Assembly: GCA_903832625.1 (NCBI GenBank)
Contig: CAILCI010000037.1
Span: forward strand, 1 to 64,000
Direction of reading: 5' to 3'
Source: an uncultured Burkholderiales bacterium
GTDB lineage: Bacteria; Pseudomonadota; Gammaproteobacteria; Burkholderiales; Burkholderiaceae_C
Length of the DNA stretch: 64,000 bases
Both the position numbers and the translations under genes were made by a program. The notes beneath the pieces were generated by a model. It worked only from the letters and a program-made list of their open reading frames with translations, was not told the DNA's origin and ran no database searches. Positions 46,808 through 56,388 of this stretch are shown piece by piece (position 1 is the first letter of the stretch; every line of letters begins with the position of its first letter).

Positions 46808-47268
46808 ACAACCCACGCTACGAAACGCTTTTTTCAATTCGTTATGCGATTCGCGTGCATGAGAGAAGCTTGGCTTTTTGGGGCGCAATGGCAAATTTGC
46901 TCAAACTCATGTCAATCTTGAGCGGGTCAGCGGCCCTGATGTCGGTGGTCGGCGCTGAATCCAACACGGCTGTGTTTTTGGGGCTGGCGTTTGCTTTTTT
47001 CCAGGCACTTGAGTACAGCTTTCATCCCACGGACAAAAGATACCAAGCGCTGGTTCAACGCAAAGTATTTGCCCAGTTGTACGCCAAACAAGCCAAATTC
47101 GACGACCAAGCGCTTGAAACGACTTACCGTGAATTGGTTGCCGAAGATGAAACCACGCCCTTGAACGCCCTCAAAGAACTGGCCTACAACGATGTGGTCA
47201 AAGAACAAGGCAGCGACGAGTCGTATTGCTTTGCCAACAAGCATGTCTTCATGGCTGCACTGAGCTAG
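46804..47268 (+). CDS. Small two-TM protein with SLATT-like layout
   Basis: A 154-residue protein, family not recognised with certainty. The N-terminus (about 1-22) is basic and amphipathic; two hydrophobic segments follow at about 24-50 and 55-70. The rest is a hydrophilic helical tail of 85 residues with RYQALVQRKVFAQLY and ALETTYRELVAEDETT. This order resembles the SLATT domain, a two-TM effector of CBASS-type and related nucleotide-signalling defence systems; that is a resemblance in layout only. AAAGG lies 7 bases before the ATG. It is coupled to the proline-rich peptide and convergent with pmbA. No SMODS, SLOG or TIR gene is next to it. Confidence 0.7.
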   Translation: MNNPRYETLFSIRYAIRVHERSLAFWGAMANLLKLMSILSGSAALMSVVGAESNTAVFLGLAFAFFQALEYSFHPTDKRYQALVQRKVFAQLYAKQAKFDDQALETTYRELVAEDETTPLNALKELAYNDVVKEQGSDESYCFANKHVFMAALS

Positions 47269-47271
47269 GGC

Positions 47272-48663
47272 TTAACTCCCCGCAATCTTCATGCGGTTGA
47301 TGAGCACAGAACCCACGGTTTTGGCACCCATCGTGTATTCGTCGGCACCAATGGCTTCTATGCCTTGGAACATGTCTTTCATGTTGCCTGCGATGGTGAT
47401 TTCTTGCACCGGAAACGCGATGCGGCCTTTTTCCACCCAAAAGCCGCTGGCTCCGCGTGAATAGTCGCCGGTCACGTAATTCACGCCTTGGCCCATCATT
47501 TCTGTCACGAAGAGACCCGTTCCGAGTTTGCGCAACATTTCTTCCAGATCGTCGCGCTCTTGGGTTTGGCGCGAGCGCATGACCAAGTTGTGCGAGCCGC
47601 CTGCATTGCCCGTGGTTTTCATGCCAAGTTTGCGTGCTGAGTAAGTACTCAAAAAATAACCTTCAACCCGGCCTGCGTTCACCACTTTGCGCGCTTTGGT
47701 GACGACGCCTTCATCATCAAAAGGCGAGGAACCTTTGCCGCGCAACACATGCGGGTCTTCCAAAATATCGAGGTGTTTGGGAAACACTTTCTTGCCCAAG
47801 GAGTCGAGCAAAAACGTGCTTTTGCGATAGAGCGCACCTCCGCTGACGGCTTGCACAAAGCCGCCCAGCAAGCCTGCCGCCACGGGCGATTCAAACAACA
47901 CCGGACATTGTGTGGTGGCGATTTTTCGGGCTTTCAAGCGGCTTAATGCGCGCTCTGCGGCGTAGCGCCCGACCTGCTCAGGAGAAGCCAATTCATCGGC
48001 CGAACGCATGGAGCTGTACCACGCATCGCGCTGCATTCCGTCGCCTTTTCCCGCAATGGGTGCAACCGAAATGCTGTGCCGCGAGCTGGCATAGCCGCCG
48101 CGAAAACCGTGGGTGTGGGCGCTGAAAAAATGGCTGTGCTGCGCCGACACGCCAGCGCCTTCGCTGTTGGTGATGCCCTTGGAAGTTTTGAGCGCAGCGG
48201 CTTCGCAACGCAAGGCGAGTTGCGCGGCATCTTCGCTGCTGATGTGCCAAGGGTGGTACAAATCCAAATCGGGATGATGCTGGGCAATGTCTGCTTCATC
48301 GGGCAAGCCAGCGACCGGGTCTTCAGCGGTGAAGCGTGCAATGTCATAGGCCGCTTGCACTGTGCGTTCAATGGCGGCGCTTGAAAAATCTGAGGTGCTG
48401 GCGTTGCCGCGTCGGTTGCCCACATACACCGTCACACCCAGCGATTTGTCGCGGTTGCGCTCCACATTTTCAAGCTCGCCTTTGCGCACCGACACGCTCA
48501 AGCCGTAACCTTCTGACACATCAATGCCTGCGTTGGTCGCGCCTAATTTTTTGGCGTGCTGCAAGGCGAAGTCGGTTAAGTCTTCAAACTGTGAGCGGCT
48601 GTGGCTAAAGCCATGCGGCGTGGTTTGGGCGGAGGGTGTGGCGGTGTGGGTGGCTTTGCTCAT
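47272..48663 (-). CDS. pmbA: Metalloprotease PmbA/TldE
   Basis: A 463-residue subunit of the TldD/TldE protease, which in E. coli matures microcin B17 and degrades CcdA. Pieces such as GIDVSEGYGLSVSVRKGELE, GNASTSDFSS and the C-terminal GNAGGSHNLVMRS and VTGDYSRGASGFWVEKG are family hallmarks. TldE itself lacks the zinc motif HExxxH of TldD; this matches what is seen. ATG at 48663 is used; a start 10 codons upstream is possible. It is divergent from darP with 40 bases between. TldD is not in the window. Confidence 0.95.
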   Translation of the reverse strand: MSKATHTATPSAQTTPHGFSHSRSQFEDLTDFALQHAKKLGATNAGIDVSEGYGLSVSVRKGELENVERNRDKSLGVTVYVGNRRGNASTSDFSSAAIERTVQAAYDIARFTAEDPVAGLPDEADIAQHHPDLDLYHPWHISSEDAAQLALRCEAAALKTSKGITNSEGAGVSAQHSHFFSAHTHGFRGGYASSRHSISVAPIAGKGDGMQRDAWYSSMRSADELASPEQVGRYAAERALSRLKARKIATTQCPVLFESPVAAGLLGGFVQAVSGGALYRKSTFLLDSLGKKVFPKHLDILEDPHVLRGKGSSPFDDEGVVTKARKVVNAGRVEGYFLSTYSARKLGMKTTGNAGGSHNLVMRSRQTQERDDLEEMLRKLGTGLFVTEMMGQGVNYVTGDYSRGASGFWVEKGRIAFPVQEITIAGNMKDMFQGIEAIGADEYTMGAKTVGSVLINRMKIAGS

Positions 48664-48703
48664 ATCGGCGGCTATGATACTTGGCTTACACATTTACATC
48701 TCT

Positions 48704-49363
48704 ATGTCACGAAAACCCAAAAAAGGTTATTACGTCAAAGGTCAGTTTGTTGCCGAGGGCAGCGAGCTTGATCTGGAACTCAAACGCGAGCTCAAAGGCA
48801 CCGACAGCCTGAGCCGGACCGACCGTAAACGCGAAAGCGACGAGCGCCAAGACGTGGGCGCAGAGTTGCTCACCCTGCGCTCAGATTTGAGCGAGCGCTT
48901 GCACGCCCAAGGACACATCAACGACACACTGCGCGACGCAGTGGCCGAAGCCAAACGCATCACCAACTTCGAAGGCAAGCGCCGTCAAATGCAATACGTG
49001 GGCAAGCTCATGCGCAAGTTGAGCGATGAGGCATTTGCAGCCGTCTGCGATGCCATTACCGAGCAACGCGAAGGCTCCAGCCGAGTGACCTTGGCCTTGC
49101 ACGAAGCCGAACAATGGCGCGACCGTTTGGTCAAAGAAGACGCGGCGCTGGACGAATGGATGCAAGCCAACCCCAGCACCGACAGCCAACAATTGCGCGC
49201 CCTCATCCGCCAAGCACGCAAGGACGACACAACCTCTAAAGCCGATGTCGCCAAAGGTTTGCTGCCGCGCCAAGGCCGCGCTTACCGTGAGATTTTTCAA
49301 CTCGTCAAATCGCATCTGGGCGAGGAAGGCGATATTCCTGCGCCGGAAGACTTCGATGACTGA
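48704..49363 (+). CDS. darP: Ribosome-associated protein DarP (YjgA, DUF615)
   Basis: A 219-residue cytoplasmic protein that helps late 50S subunit assembly in E. coli. The N-terminus MSRKPKKGYYVKGQFVAEGS is extended; the core EAKRITNFEGKRRQMQYVGK and MRKL are the DUF615 signature, followed by PRQGRAYREIFQLVK near the end. ATG at 48704 is chosen because the pmbA divergent gap lies before it. It overlaps mog by eight bases and they are probably co-transcribed. Confidence 0.95.
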   Translation: MSRKPKKGYYVKGQFVAEGSELDLELKRELKGTDSLSRTDRKRESDERQDVGAELLTLRSDLSERLHAQGHINDTLRDAVAEAKRITNFEGKRRQMQYVGKLMRKLSDEAFAAVCDAITEQREGSSRVTLALHEAEQWRDRLVKEDAALDEWMQANPSTDSQQLRALIRQARKDDTTSKADVAKGLLPRQGRAYREIFQLVKSHLGEEGDIPAPEDFDD

Positions 49364-49970
49364 TTGGCCCAGCCCCGACCTGCGCTGCGACGGCGTCAAA
49401 ATTGGCATCGTCTCCATCAGCGACCGCGCCTCCAGCGGCACTTACGAAGACAAAGGCCTGCCCGCGCTGCGCGAATGGCTGGCGCAGGCTTTGTACAACC
49501 CGATCGAAGAAGTCGCGCGACTCATCCCCGACGAGCAAGCACGCATCAGTCAAACACTGATTGACTTGGCCGAGCTGGGTTGTTCGCTGATTTTGACCAC
49601 TGGCGGCACGGGGCCTGCCAAGCGAGACGTCACACCAGAAGCCACACTGGCTGTGGCTGACAAGGAAATGCCAGGCTTTGGCGAGCAAATGCGCCAAATC
49701 AGCTTGCGCTTTGTGCCGACCGCGATTTTGTCGCGCCAAGTGGCGGTGATTCGAGGCAGCAGCTTGATCATCAACTTACCCGGTCAACCCAAGTCGATTC
49801 AAGAGACCCTGGGCGGCTTAAAAGACGCCGAAGGCAAGCAAGTCGTCGATGGTATTTTTGCCGCAGTGCCTTATTGCATTGATCTGATCGGTGGGCCGTA
49901 TTTAGAAACGCGCGATGCGTTTTGCAAAGCCTTTCGTCCCAAAACGGCAGTTCATTCCAAGCGGGTTTAA
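49356..49970 (+). CDS. mog: Molybdopterin adenylyltransferase
   Basis: Adenylates molybdopterin before molybdenum insertion in molybdenum cofactor synthesis. The 204-residue protein has VKIGIVSISDRASSGTYEDK, LILTTGGTGPAKRDVTPEAT, the molybdopterin-binding loop, and GSSLIINLPGQPKSIQE. The ATG at 49356 overlaps darP. This suggests that the organism makes molybdoenzymes, none of which lies in the window. It converges with the hypothetical gene by four bases. Confidence 0.94.
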   Translation: MTDWPSPDLRCDGVKIGIVSISDRASSGTYEDKGLPALREWLAQALYNPIEEVARLIPDEQARISQTLIDLAELGCSLILTTGGTGPAKRDVTPEATLAVADKEMPGFGEQMRQISLRFVPTAILSRQVAVIRGSSLIINLPGQPKSIQETLGGLKDAEGKQVVDGIFAAVPYCIDLIGGPYLETRDAFCKAFRPKTAVHSKRV

Positions 49971-50383
49971 AACAGCTTTTTCAGCAGCTTTTTGATGGAA
50001 TTGGTTTTCTTGGATGAAGGCGAGACCATGCGCGGTGTTTCACCCGACATGTCAAAGTAAACATCTTCAAAATGTACATTCCACTCGGGTAACTCTTGTT
50101 CAATCTCGAACAAGGGCTTGCACTTGAGCAGCTGAAACACATAGAAATTAAAGCTCTCCACAAAGGCTGTGTATTGCGGCACAACCACGCCGTCGATGGG
50201 CTCAATATCGAGCCGCCAGCCGTGATGCAGACTTTCGCCCTCGCGCAGCAAGGTCAAAGGCGTGGTCATGGAAGAAAAGCTCACGCCATATTGTTCTAAG
50301 TCGAACACCACATAGCCCGAATAGGCTGTGGGCGACTTCATCACCACATGCAGGCGTTTGGGATGGATGTTGAGATAAATCAT
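49967..50383 (-). CDS. Hypothetical protein, 138 residues
   Basis: Family not recognised. The protein is soluble, rich in aromatic residues and mixed strand-like segments, as in HPKRLHVVMKSPTAYSGYVV and SLHHGWRLDIEPIDGVVVP, and ends in a lysine-rich tail (SSKKTNSIKKLLKKLF). No signal peptide or membrane segment is visible. It follows cysE by three bases on the same strand and may share its transcript. Its reading frame is intact and its composition resembles the neighbours, so it is likely a real gene. Confidence 0.75.
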   Translation of the reverse strand: MIYLNIHPKRLHVVMKSPTAYSGYVVFDLEQYGVSFSSMTTPLTLLREGESLHHGWRLDIEPIDGVVVPQYTAFVESFNFYVFQLLKCKPLFEIEQELPEWNVHFEDVYFDMSGETPRMVSPSSKKTNSIKKLLKKLF

Positions 50384-50386
50384 GGC

Positions 50387-51157
50387 TCAGTCCAACAATT
50401 GATTGATGCGCTCAGCCGAAAAAGTTTCTTGACGAGCGGCTTCGCTGGGGACGCAATCGCCCTTGGCCTGCATGTTGGAGAGTTTTTCAATGGCTTGCCA
50501 CAGCATCGCAATTTGATGCTCTTGGCTGGAGGCGTTGTCGATCAAGCCGCGCAGCGCTTGGCTGACCGGATCGGTGTCTTCGGTAATTCCATAGGCGTTG
50601 AACTTGGGTTGCACCTGGGATACATCGGCACTCTCTCCTGTTTTGGATGGGATGATGCGCGCTGGAATTCCCACCGCAGTGGCGCCAGCAGGCACGGGCT
50701 TGATGACCACCGCATTGCTGCCGATCTTGGCGTTGTCGCCCACCTCAAAGCCGCCCAGCACCTTGGCTCCCGCGCTGACGACAACATTTTTGCCAAGCGT
50801 TGGATGACGCTTGGTGCCCTTGTACAAAGAAGTGCCGCCCAGTGTCACGCCTTGGTAGATGGTGCAACCGTCACCAATTTCGGCGGTTTCGCCCACCACC
50901 ACGCCCATGGCATGGTCAAAAAACACGCGCTGCCCAATGACAGCGGCGGGGTGAATTTCGATGCCCGTCAACCAACGCGCCACATGCGAGATGAAACGTC
51001 CCAGCCATTTGAGGCCGATTCCCCAGCAAAAATGCGCCCACCGGTGCATCACCAAGGCATGCAAACCGGGATAGCAAGTCAGCACCTCCCACAAGCTGCG
51101 CGCAGCAGGATCGCGGTCAAGAATGCACTGAATGTCGGAGCGAAGACGAGAAAACAT
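50387..51157 (-). CDS. cysE: Serine O-acetyltransferase
   Basis: Acetylates serine with acetyl-CoA in the first step of cysteine synthesis. The protein is 256 residues: an N-terminal helical part and a left-handed beta helix of hexapeptide repeats. The active-site segment is [20 protein letters not shown] (His), followed by [20 protein letters not shown] and [18 protein letters not shown]. The C-terminal tail is longer than the usual E. coli one. ATG at 51157 is used; the spacing to GAGG is short. An upstream TTG at 51166 is in frame. It lies 11 bases after trmJ. Confidence 0.95.
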   Translation of the reverse strand: MFSRLRSDIQCILDRDPAARSLWEVLTCYPGLHALVMHRWAHFCWGIGLKWLGRFISHVARWLTGIEIHPAAVIGQRVFFDHAMGVVVGETAEIGDGCTIYQGVTLGGTSLYKGTKRHPTLGKNVVVSAGAKVLGGFEVGDNAKIGSNAVVIKPVPAGATAVGIPARIIPSKTGESADVSQVQPKFNAYGITEDTDPVSQALRGLIDNASSQEHQIAMLWQAIEKLSNMQAKGDCVPSEAARQETFSAERINQLLD

Positions 51158-51168
51158 AGGCCTCAAGT

Positions 51169-51927
51169 CTAGCGTTTATGGGCGGCCGCCAGCACCATGT
51201 GTTTGGCCACCCCACGCAAAATATGTATTTCTTCCTCGCTCAAGCCTGCGCGGTTGAACAATTGGTTGAGCCGAGGCATGAGTTTTTTGGGTGTAGCGGG
51301 GTCTAAAAAACCAATCTCGGTCAGGGCTTGCTCCCAATGGCTCAACATGCCTGCGACTTGTTGCGCGTCGGCCAATGCGGGTTGGGCGGGCTGAGCAGCC
51401 AGCGCAGGCTCGCCCAAAGGCACAGCAAAACCACCCAACGCCTGCCGCCAATCGTAGGCCAGCACCTGCACGGCAGAGGCCAAATTGAGCGAGCCGAATT
51501 TGGGGTCGGTGGGAATACTCAGACAAGCGTGGCAGCGGTAAACGTCTTCGTTTCTCATGCCAAAGCGCTCAGAGCCAAACAAAAACGCCACGCCTTGCTG
51601 TGGTTGGCTTGTCTGCTGCGCCACCAGAGTCGAAAAATGCTCGCGGGGCGCGAAAGTAGGCGGTCCAAAGTCGCGTGGCGTCATGGCTGTGGCGCACAGG
51701 TGGCTCACGCCGTCCAAGGCCTCATCCAACGTATCCACGATGCGGGCGTTGTTGAGCACATCCAGTGCACCGCTGGCACGTTGGATGGTTTCTTCACGAC
51801 GCAGCACGTTCGACCAACGCGGCGCGACCAACACCAAATCGGTGAATCCCATGACTTTCATGGCGCGGGCGGCTGCGCCCACATTGCCGGCGTGGCTGGT
51901 TTGAATCAGGATGAATCGGGTGTGCAT
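51169..51927 (-). CDS. trmJ: tRNA 2'-O-methyltransferase TrmJ (SPOUT)
   Basis: Methylates the ribose at position 32 of the tRNA anticodon loop. The 252-residue protein has the SPOUT knot pieces [41 protein letters not shown] and [17 protein letters not shown]. The C-terminal helical part supports dimer and tRNA binding. ATG at 51927 matches the family start; the frame continues upstream but overlaps the suhB promoter region. It is divergent from suhB by 114 bases. Confidence 0.93.
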   Translation of the reverse strand: MHTRFILIQTSHAGNVGAAARAMKVMGFTDLVLVAPRWSNVLRREETIQRASGALDVLNNARIVDTLDEALDGVSHLCATAMTPRDFGPPTFAPREHFSTLVAQQTSQPQQGVAFLFGSERFGMRNEDVYRCHACLSIPTDPKFGSLNLASAVQVLAYDWRQALGGFAVPLGEPALAAQPAQPALADAQQVAGMLSHWEQALTEIGFLDPATPKKLMPRLNQLFNRAGLSEEEIHILRGVAKHMVLAAAHKR

Positions 51928-52041
51928 GGGCGGTTTAGGGCAAGCGGTCACAAAAGCGTAAAATTGAGCTATTGTCGCTGCCCGCATCGCCGGCGCAGGT
52001 TTTTTAGCCCAAACGGCTCGTTGCGTTCTTCTTCACAATTT

Positions 52042-52920
52042 ATGTCGACCCCCACCACTCACCCCATGCTGAACACGGCCGTCAAGGCCGCCCGCGCTGC
52101 CGGCGCCATCATCAACCGTGCTGCCCTTGATGTCGAGGCCGTTCGTGTCTCGCAAAAGCAGGTGAATGACTTTGTCACCGAGGTCGACCAAGCCAGTGAA
52201 CGCATCATCATCGAGACCTTGCTCACCGCCTATCCCGACCACGGCATCTTGGCCGAAGAATCGGGCTCGACGCACGGCAACCCCAACGCCAGCCATGTGT
52301 GGATCATCGATCCACTGGACGGCACCACCAACTTCATCCACGGCTTTCCGGTCTATTGCGTGAGCATTGCTTTGGCGATTGACGGCAAACTCGATCAAGC
52401 CGTGGTCTATGACCCAACCCGCAACGACCTCTTCACCGCCACCCGTGGCCGCGGCGCGTTTTTGAATGACCGCCGCATTCGCGTGAGCAAGCGCGTGCGC
52501 TTGAACGAGTGCTTGCTCTCCACCGGATTTCCCTTCCGCCCCGAAGACGACTTCAACAAATACCTGCGCCTCATGGGCGAGATGATGCAACGCACCGCAG
52601 GCCTGCGCCGCCCCGGTGCTGCCGCGCTCGACTTGGCCTACGTGGCCGCAGGCTGGAGCGATGGATTTTTTGAACTCGGTTTACAGCCTTGGGACATGGC
52701 TGCAGGCGCGTTGCTGGTCACGGAAGCTGGCGGCTTGGTCGGCAACTTCACGGGCGAGTCCAATTTCTTGGAACAACGCGAGTGCATGGCAGCGAATTCG
52801 CGCATTTATGCCCAACTCGTGCCTCTGCTGAGTGGTTACTCCAAATTTGGCAGCGCAGACGCCAAGCGCGAAGCCAGCGAAGCAGGTAAAACCTTGAGCT
52901 TGTCGGGCAAAAACGACTGA
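52042..52920 (+). CDS. suhB: Inositol monophosphatase / SuhB
   Basis: Magnesium-dependent sugar phosphatase (292 residues) that also acts as a transcription antitermination partner in E. coli. The metal site is in ILAEESG and [20 protein letters not shown]. The C-terminal part has [20 protein letters not shown] and [21 protein letters not shown] at 52042 is chosen by homology; the frame is open for about 700 bases upstream, but that part is antisense to trmJ. Candidate -10 TAAAAT at 51959-51964 is 78 bases upstream. The C-terminus is about 25 residues longer than in E. coli SuhB. Confidence 0.94.
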   Translation: MSTPTTHPMLNTAVKAARAAGAIINRAALDVEAVRVSQKQVNDFVTEVDQASERIIIETLLTAYPDHGILAEESGSTHGNPNASHVWIIDPLDGTTNFIHGFPVYCVSIALAIDGKLDQAVVYDPTRNDLFTATRGRGAFLNDRRIRVSKRVRLNECLLSTGFPFRPEDDFNKYLRLMGEMMQRTAGLRRPGAAALDLAYVAAGWSDGFFELGLQPWDMAAGALLVTEAGGLVGNFTGESNFLEQRECMAANSRIYAQLVPLLSGYSKFGSADAKREASEAGKTLSLSGKND

Positions 52921-52939
52921 ACCTGCTCGCACGACTGAC

Positions 52940-55558
52940 ATGAGCACGCCCGACCTCCACGACGGCCACACGCCCATGATGCGGCAGTACTTGGCGCTCA
53001 AAGCCGAGCACCCGAACACGCTGCTGTTCTACCGCATGGGCGACTTCTACGAGTTGTTTTTTGGCGATGCCGAAAAAGCTGTGCGCTTGCTCGACATCAC
53101 CCTCACCCAGCGTGGCCAATCCAATGGCCAACCGGTGGTGATGGCGGGTGTGCCGTTTCATTCGGTGGACACCTATTTGGCGCGGCTCTTAAAGCTGGGC
53201 GAATCAGTTGCCATTTGTGAACAAGTGGGCGATGTAGCCACCAGCAAAGGCCCGGTCGAGCGCAAAGTGGTGCGCGTGGTCACGCCCGGCACACTCACCG
53301 ACAGCGCTTTGTTGAGCGACAAAAGCGAGGCCTTTGTGTTGTCGGTTCACCAAAGCGAGCGCAGCCGCTGCGGCTTGGCGTGGTTGAGCGTGACCGAAGG
53401 CCGCGTCTACTTGACCGAATGCGACAACGACGCCTTGCCCGCATGGATCGCCCGCATCGCGCCCAGCGAATTGATTTACAGCGCCGAAGTCAGTCCTGCA
53501 TTTGAATCTCGTTTAAAAGCCGTGTGTGCCGCCAGCGGCCTGCCCGCGCAATTGCGCCCCGCTTGGCAGTTTGACGCTGCTTTGGGCGCACGCAAATTGC
53601 TCGAACACCTGCAAGCCGCTTCGCTCAACGCTTGGAATGCCCAAGACGTGGTGCACGCCCACGCCGCCTGCGCCGCCTTGCTCGACTACGCCCAACACAC
53701 CCAAGGCCGCGCCCTCACCCATGTGCATGCGGTGCAGGTGGTGCGCGACGACGCCTTGATCGACCTGCCGCCCACCACACGGCGCAACCTGGAGTTGGTA
53801 CAAACCTTGCGCGGCGAAGATGCGCCCACGCTCTTTTCGCTGTTAGACACCTGCATGAGCGGCATGGGCAGCCGCGAGCTCAAACGCTGGCTGCTGGAAC
53901 CCGAGCGCGACCGCCGCCAAGCCCAACTGCGCCTAGACGCCATTGCAGCCTTGCAGCACAGCGGCCATGGCGTGCCTTACAAAGCTTTGCGCGAAGCCCT
54001 CAAAGGCTCGGGCGATGTGCAACGCATTTGCGCCCGAGTGGCCTTGCGCCAAGTGCGCCCGCGCGAGTTGGTGTCGCTCGCCCAAGCGCTGCGCAAAGCC
54101 TTGCACATCCAACCCCATGTGCCGCGCAGCGAATTGCTCGATCAGGTGGCGCAAGCCTTGGCCGCGCCGCCCGAATGCGGCGCCTTGATTGAACACGCCA
54201 TCCATCCCGAGCCCGCAGCCTTAGTACGCGACGGCGGCGTGATGGCCGATGGCTTTGACGCCGAGCTTGACGAACTGCGCGGCATTCAAACAAATTGCGA
54301 TGACTTTTTGCTGGCGCTGGAAGTGCGCGAGCGCGAACGCACCGGCATTGCCAATTTGCGGGTGCAGTTCAACAAGGTGCATGGCTTTTACATCGAAGTC
54401 ACGCAAGGCCAAGTGGACAAAGTTCCAGCCAACTACACGCGCCGCCAAACCCTGAAAAACGCCGAGCGCTTCATCACGCCCGAACTCAAAGCCTTTGAAG
54501 ACAAAGCCCTGAGCGCGCAAGAGCGTGCCTTGGCGCGAGAGAAATTTTTGTTCGAAGGCTTGCTCGATCAACTCCAAGTTTTTGTGCCTGCCCTCACCCG
54601 ATTGGCGCAAGGCGTGGCCACGCTGGACGCGCTGTGCTGCTTGGCCGAGCGTTCGCACACCCTCAACTGGTGCGCGCCTGAGTTTGTCAAAACACCGTGC
54701 ATTGACATCACCCAAGGCCGTCACCCTGTGGTGCAAGATCGCTTGGCGCAAACCCACGGCACCACCAGCAGCGGTGCCAAAACCTTCATCGCCAACGACA
54801 CACGGTTGGCGCACAACCAGCGCATGCAAGTCATCACCGGCCCCAACATGGGCGGTAAATCGACCTATATGCGGCAAGTGGCGCTGATTGTGTTGCTTGC
54901 CAGCATGGGCAGCCATGTGCCCGCCTCGGCGTGTCGTTTGGGACCGATTGACGCCATCCACACCCGCATTGGCGCAGCGGACGACTTGGCCAATGCCCAA
55001 TCCACGTTCATGCTGGAGATGACCGAGGCCGCGCAAATTTTGCACGCCGCCACACCGCACAGCTTGGTGTTGATGGACGAGATTGGGCGCGGCACCTCTA
55101 CCTTCGATGGTTTGGCTTTGGCCAGCGGCATAGCGTCGCATTTGCACGACAAAACACAGGCCTTTACCTTGTTTGCCACGCACTACTTTGAATTGACCGA
55201 ATTCCCAGCCACTCACCGAGCAGCGGTGAATGTGCATGTGAGCGCGGCTGAGAGTGGCAGCAGCATTGTTTTTCTACATGAAATACAAGCGGGGCCGGCC
55301 AGCCGCAGCTATGGTATTCAGGTGGCGCGATTGGCAGGCATGCCCACACCCGTGCTCAACCATGCGCGGCATACACTGGCGTCTTTGGAAGCGGGGGCGG
55401 ATGCCAGCCGTGTGCAAGTCGATTTGTTTGCGGCACCGCCTGAACCCGAACCCACGGTAGTGACTCCTTTGCACAGCAAGTTGGCTGAGATCAACCCCGA
55501 CACCTTGAGTCCACGCGATGCGTTGGACGCCCTTTATCAACTCAAAAAATTGCTATGA
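52940..55558 (+). CDS. mutS: DNA mismatch repair protein MutS
   Basis: Mismatch sensor and ABC-type ATPase, 872 residues. The N-terminal mismatch-binding domain has [20 protein letters not shown], the Phe-X-Glu wedge; the connector and lever helices follow, then the clamp at about 450-560. The C-terminal ATPase has [13 protein letters not shown] and [17 protein letters not shown]. The extreme C-terminus contains [20 protein letters not shown], the tetramerisation segment. It begins 19 bases after suhB and ends in an overlap with the Anbu-type gene. mutL lies far upstream in the window. Confidence 0.98.
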   Translation: MSTPDLHDGHTPMMRQYLALKAEHPNTLLFYRMGDFYELFFGDAEKAVRLLDITLTQRGQSNGQPVVMAGVPFHSVDTYLARLLKLGESVAICEQVGDVATSKGPVERKVVRVVTPGTLTDSALLSDKSEAFVLSVHQSERSRCGLAWLSVTEGRVYLTECDNDALPAWIARIAPSELIYSAEVSPAFESRLKAVCAASGLPAQLRPAWQFDAALGARKLLEHLQAASLNAWNAQDVVHAHAACAALLDYAQHTQGRALTHVHAVQVVRDDALIDLPPTTRRNLELVQTLRGEDAPTLFSLLDTCMSGMGSRELKRWLLEPERDRRQAQLRLDAIAALQHSGHGVPYKALREALKGSGDVQRICARVALRQVRPRELVSLAQALRKALHIQPHVPRSELLDQVAQALAAPPECGALIEHAIHPEPAALVRDGGVMADGFDAELDELRGIQTNCDDFLLALEVRERERTGIANLRVQFNKVHGFYIEVTQGQVDKVPANYTRRQTLKNAERFITPELKAFEDKALSAQERALAREKFLFEGLLDQLQVFVPALTRLAQGVATLDALCCLAERSHTLNWCAPEFVKTPCIDITQGRHPVVQDRLAQTHGTTSSGAKTFIANDTRLAHNQRMQVITGPNMGGKSTYMRQVALIVLLASMGSHVPASACRLGPIDAIHTRIGAADDLANAQSTFMLEMTEAAQILHAATPHSLVLMDEIGRGTSTFDGLALASGIASHLHDKTQAFTLFATHYFELTEFPATHRAAVNVHVSAAESGSSIVFLHEIQAGPASRSYGIQVARLAGMPTPVLNHARHTLASLEAGADASRVQVDLFAAPPEPEPTVVTPLHSKLAEINPDTLSPRDALDALYQLKKLL

Positions 55559-56385
55559 CGTATTGCGTTGGCATCAAACTCAAAGCTGGCTTGGTTTTTT
55601 TGTCTGACTCTCGCACCAATGCGGGGTTGGATCAAATCAGCACTTTTCGCAAAATGATTGTGTATGAGAAAACGGGCGACCGTTTCATGGTCTTGTTGTC
55701 GGCAGGCAATTTGTCCATCTCGCAATCGGTGCGCGAAATTTTGCAAGTCGAGCAACTCAAAGACACCCCCGAGAGCGAACCCATCACCATTTGGAACGCC
55801 ACCAGCATGTTCGATGCGGTGCGCGTGTTGGGCTCGGCCATTCGCCGCGTGCGCGAGCGCGATGCAGAGGCGCTGCAAGCCTCGGGCGTGGACTTCAATG
55901 TGTCGATGATTTTTGGTGGCCAAATTGGTGGCGAGAGCATGCGTTTGTTTCAGGTCTATTCGCCCGGCAACTTCATCGAAGCTACGGCTGAGACGCCGTA
56001 TTTTCAAATTGGCGAATCCAAATACGGCAAGCCCGTTCTAGACCGTGTGCTCACGCCCGAGACGCCGCTGCACGAAGCGGCCAAGTGCGCGTTGGTGTCC
56101 ATGGATTCGACCCTCAAATCCAACCTGTCGGTGGGGCTGCCGCTGGACATGGTGGTTTACGAGGCTGATCGCTTGCAAAGCGACAAAGTGGTGTGCATTG
56201 ACGAAAGCAACCCGTATTTTCAAATGGTGCGCTCCAGCTGGGGCAACAAATTGCGCGAGGTGTTTGACGGCATTGAAGACCCGATGTGGGACAGCATTGC
56301 GCCTGCGCCACATCCGCTCATGCAAGCGTCCAACCGCTTGCAGGCCCTGAAAAAAATCAGCACACCCAAAGACAAACTCATTTAA
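55555..56385 (+). CDS. Anbu-type proteasome homologue (bacterial proteasome-like NTN peptidase)
   Basis: A 276-residue N-terminal-nucleophile protein. After Met removal, Thr1 in TYCVGIKLK, Asp17 in [10 protein letters not shown] and Lys32 in TFRKM match the catalytic triad of proteasome beta subunits. The fold continues with [17 protein letters not shown] and [19 protein letters not shown], as in Anbu proteins of proteobacteria and cyanobacteria. Anbu usually sits next to an ATP-grasp enzyme, an alpha-E protein and a transglutaminase-like protease. None of these is present here; instead it overlaps mutS by four bases and is followed three bases later by a hydrolase. It may depend on partners elsewhere. 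Confidence 0.9.
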   Translation: MTYCVGIKLKAGLVFLSDSRTNAGLDQISTFRKMIVYEKTGDRFMVLLSAGNLSISQSVREILQVEQLKDTPESEPITIWNATSMFDAVRVLGSAIRRVRERDAEALQASGVDFNVSMIFGGQIGGESMRLFQVYSPGNFIEATAETPYFQIGESKYGKPVLDRVLTPETPLHEAAKCALVSMDSTLKSNLSVGLPLDMVVYEADRLQSDKVVCIDESNPYFQMVRSSWGNKLREVFDGIEDPMWDSIAPAPHPLMQASNRLQALKKISTPKDKLI

Positions 56386-56388
56386 GTC

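Noticed and set aside
51328..52041. Long N-terminal extension of suhB (about 238 codons)
   Set aside because: The extension is antisense to trmJ and has no family similarity; SuhB homology starts at 52042.
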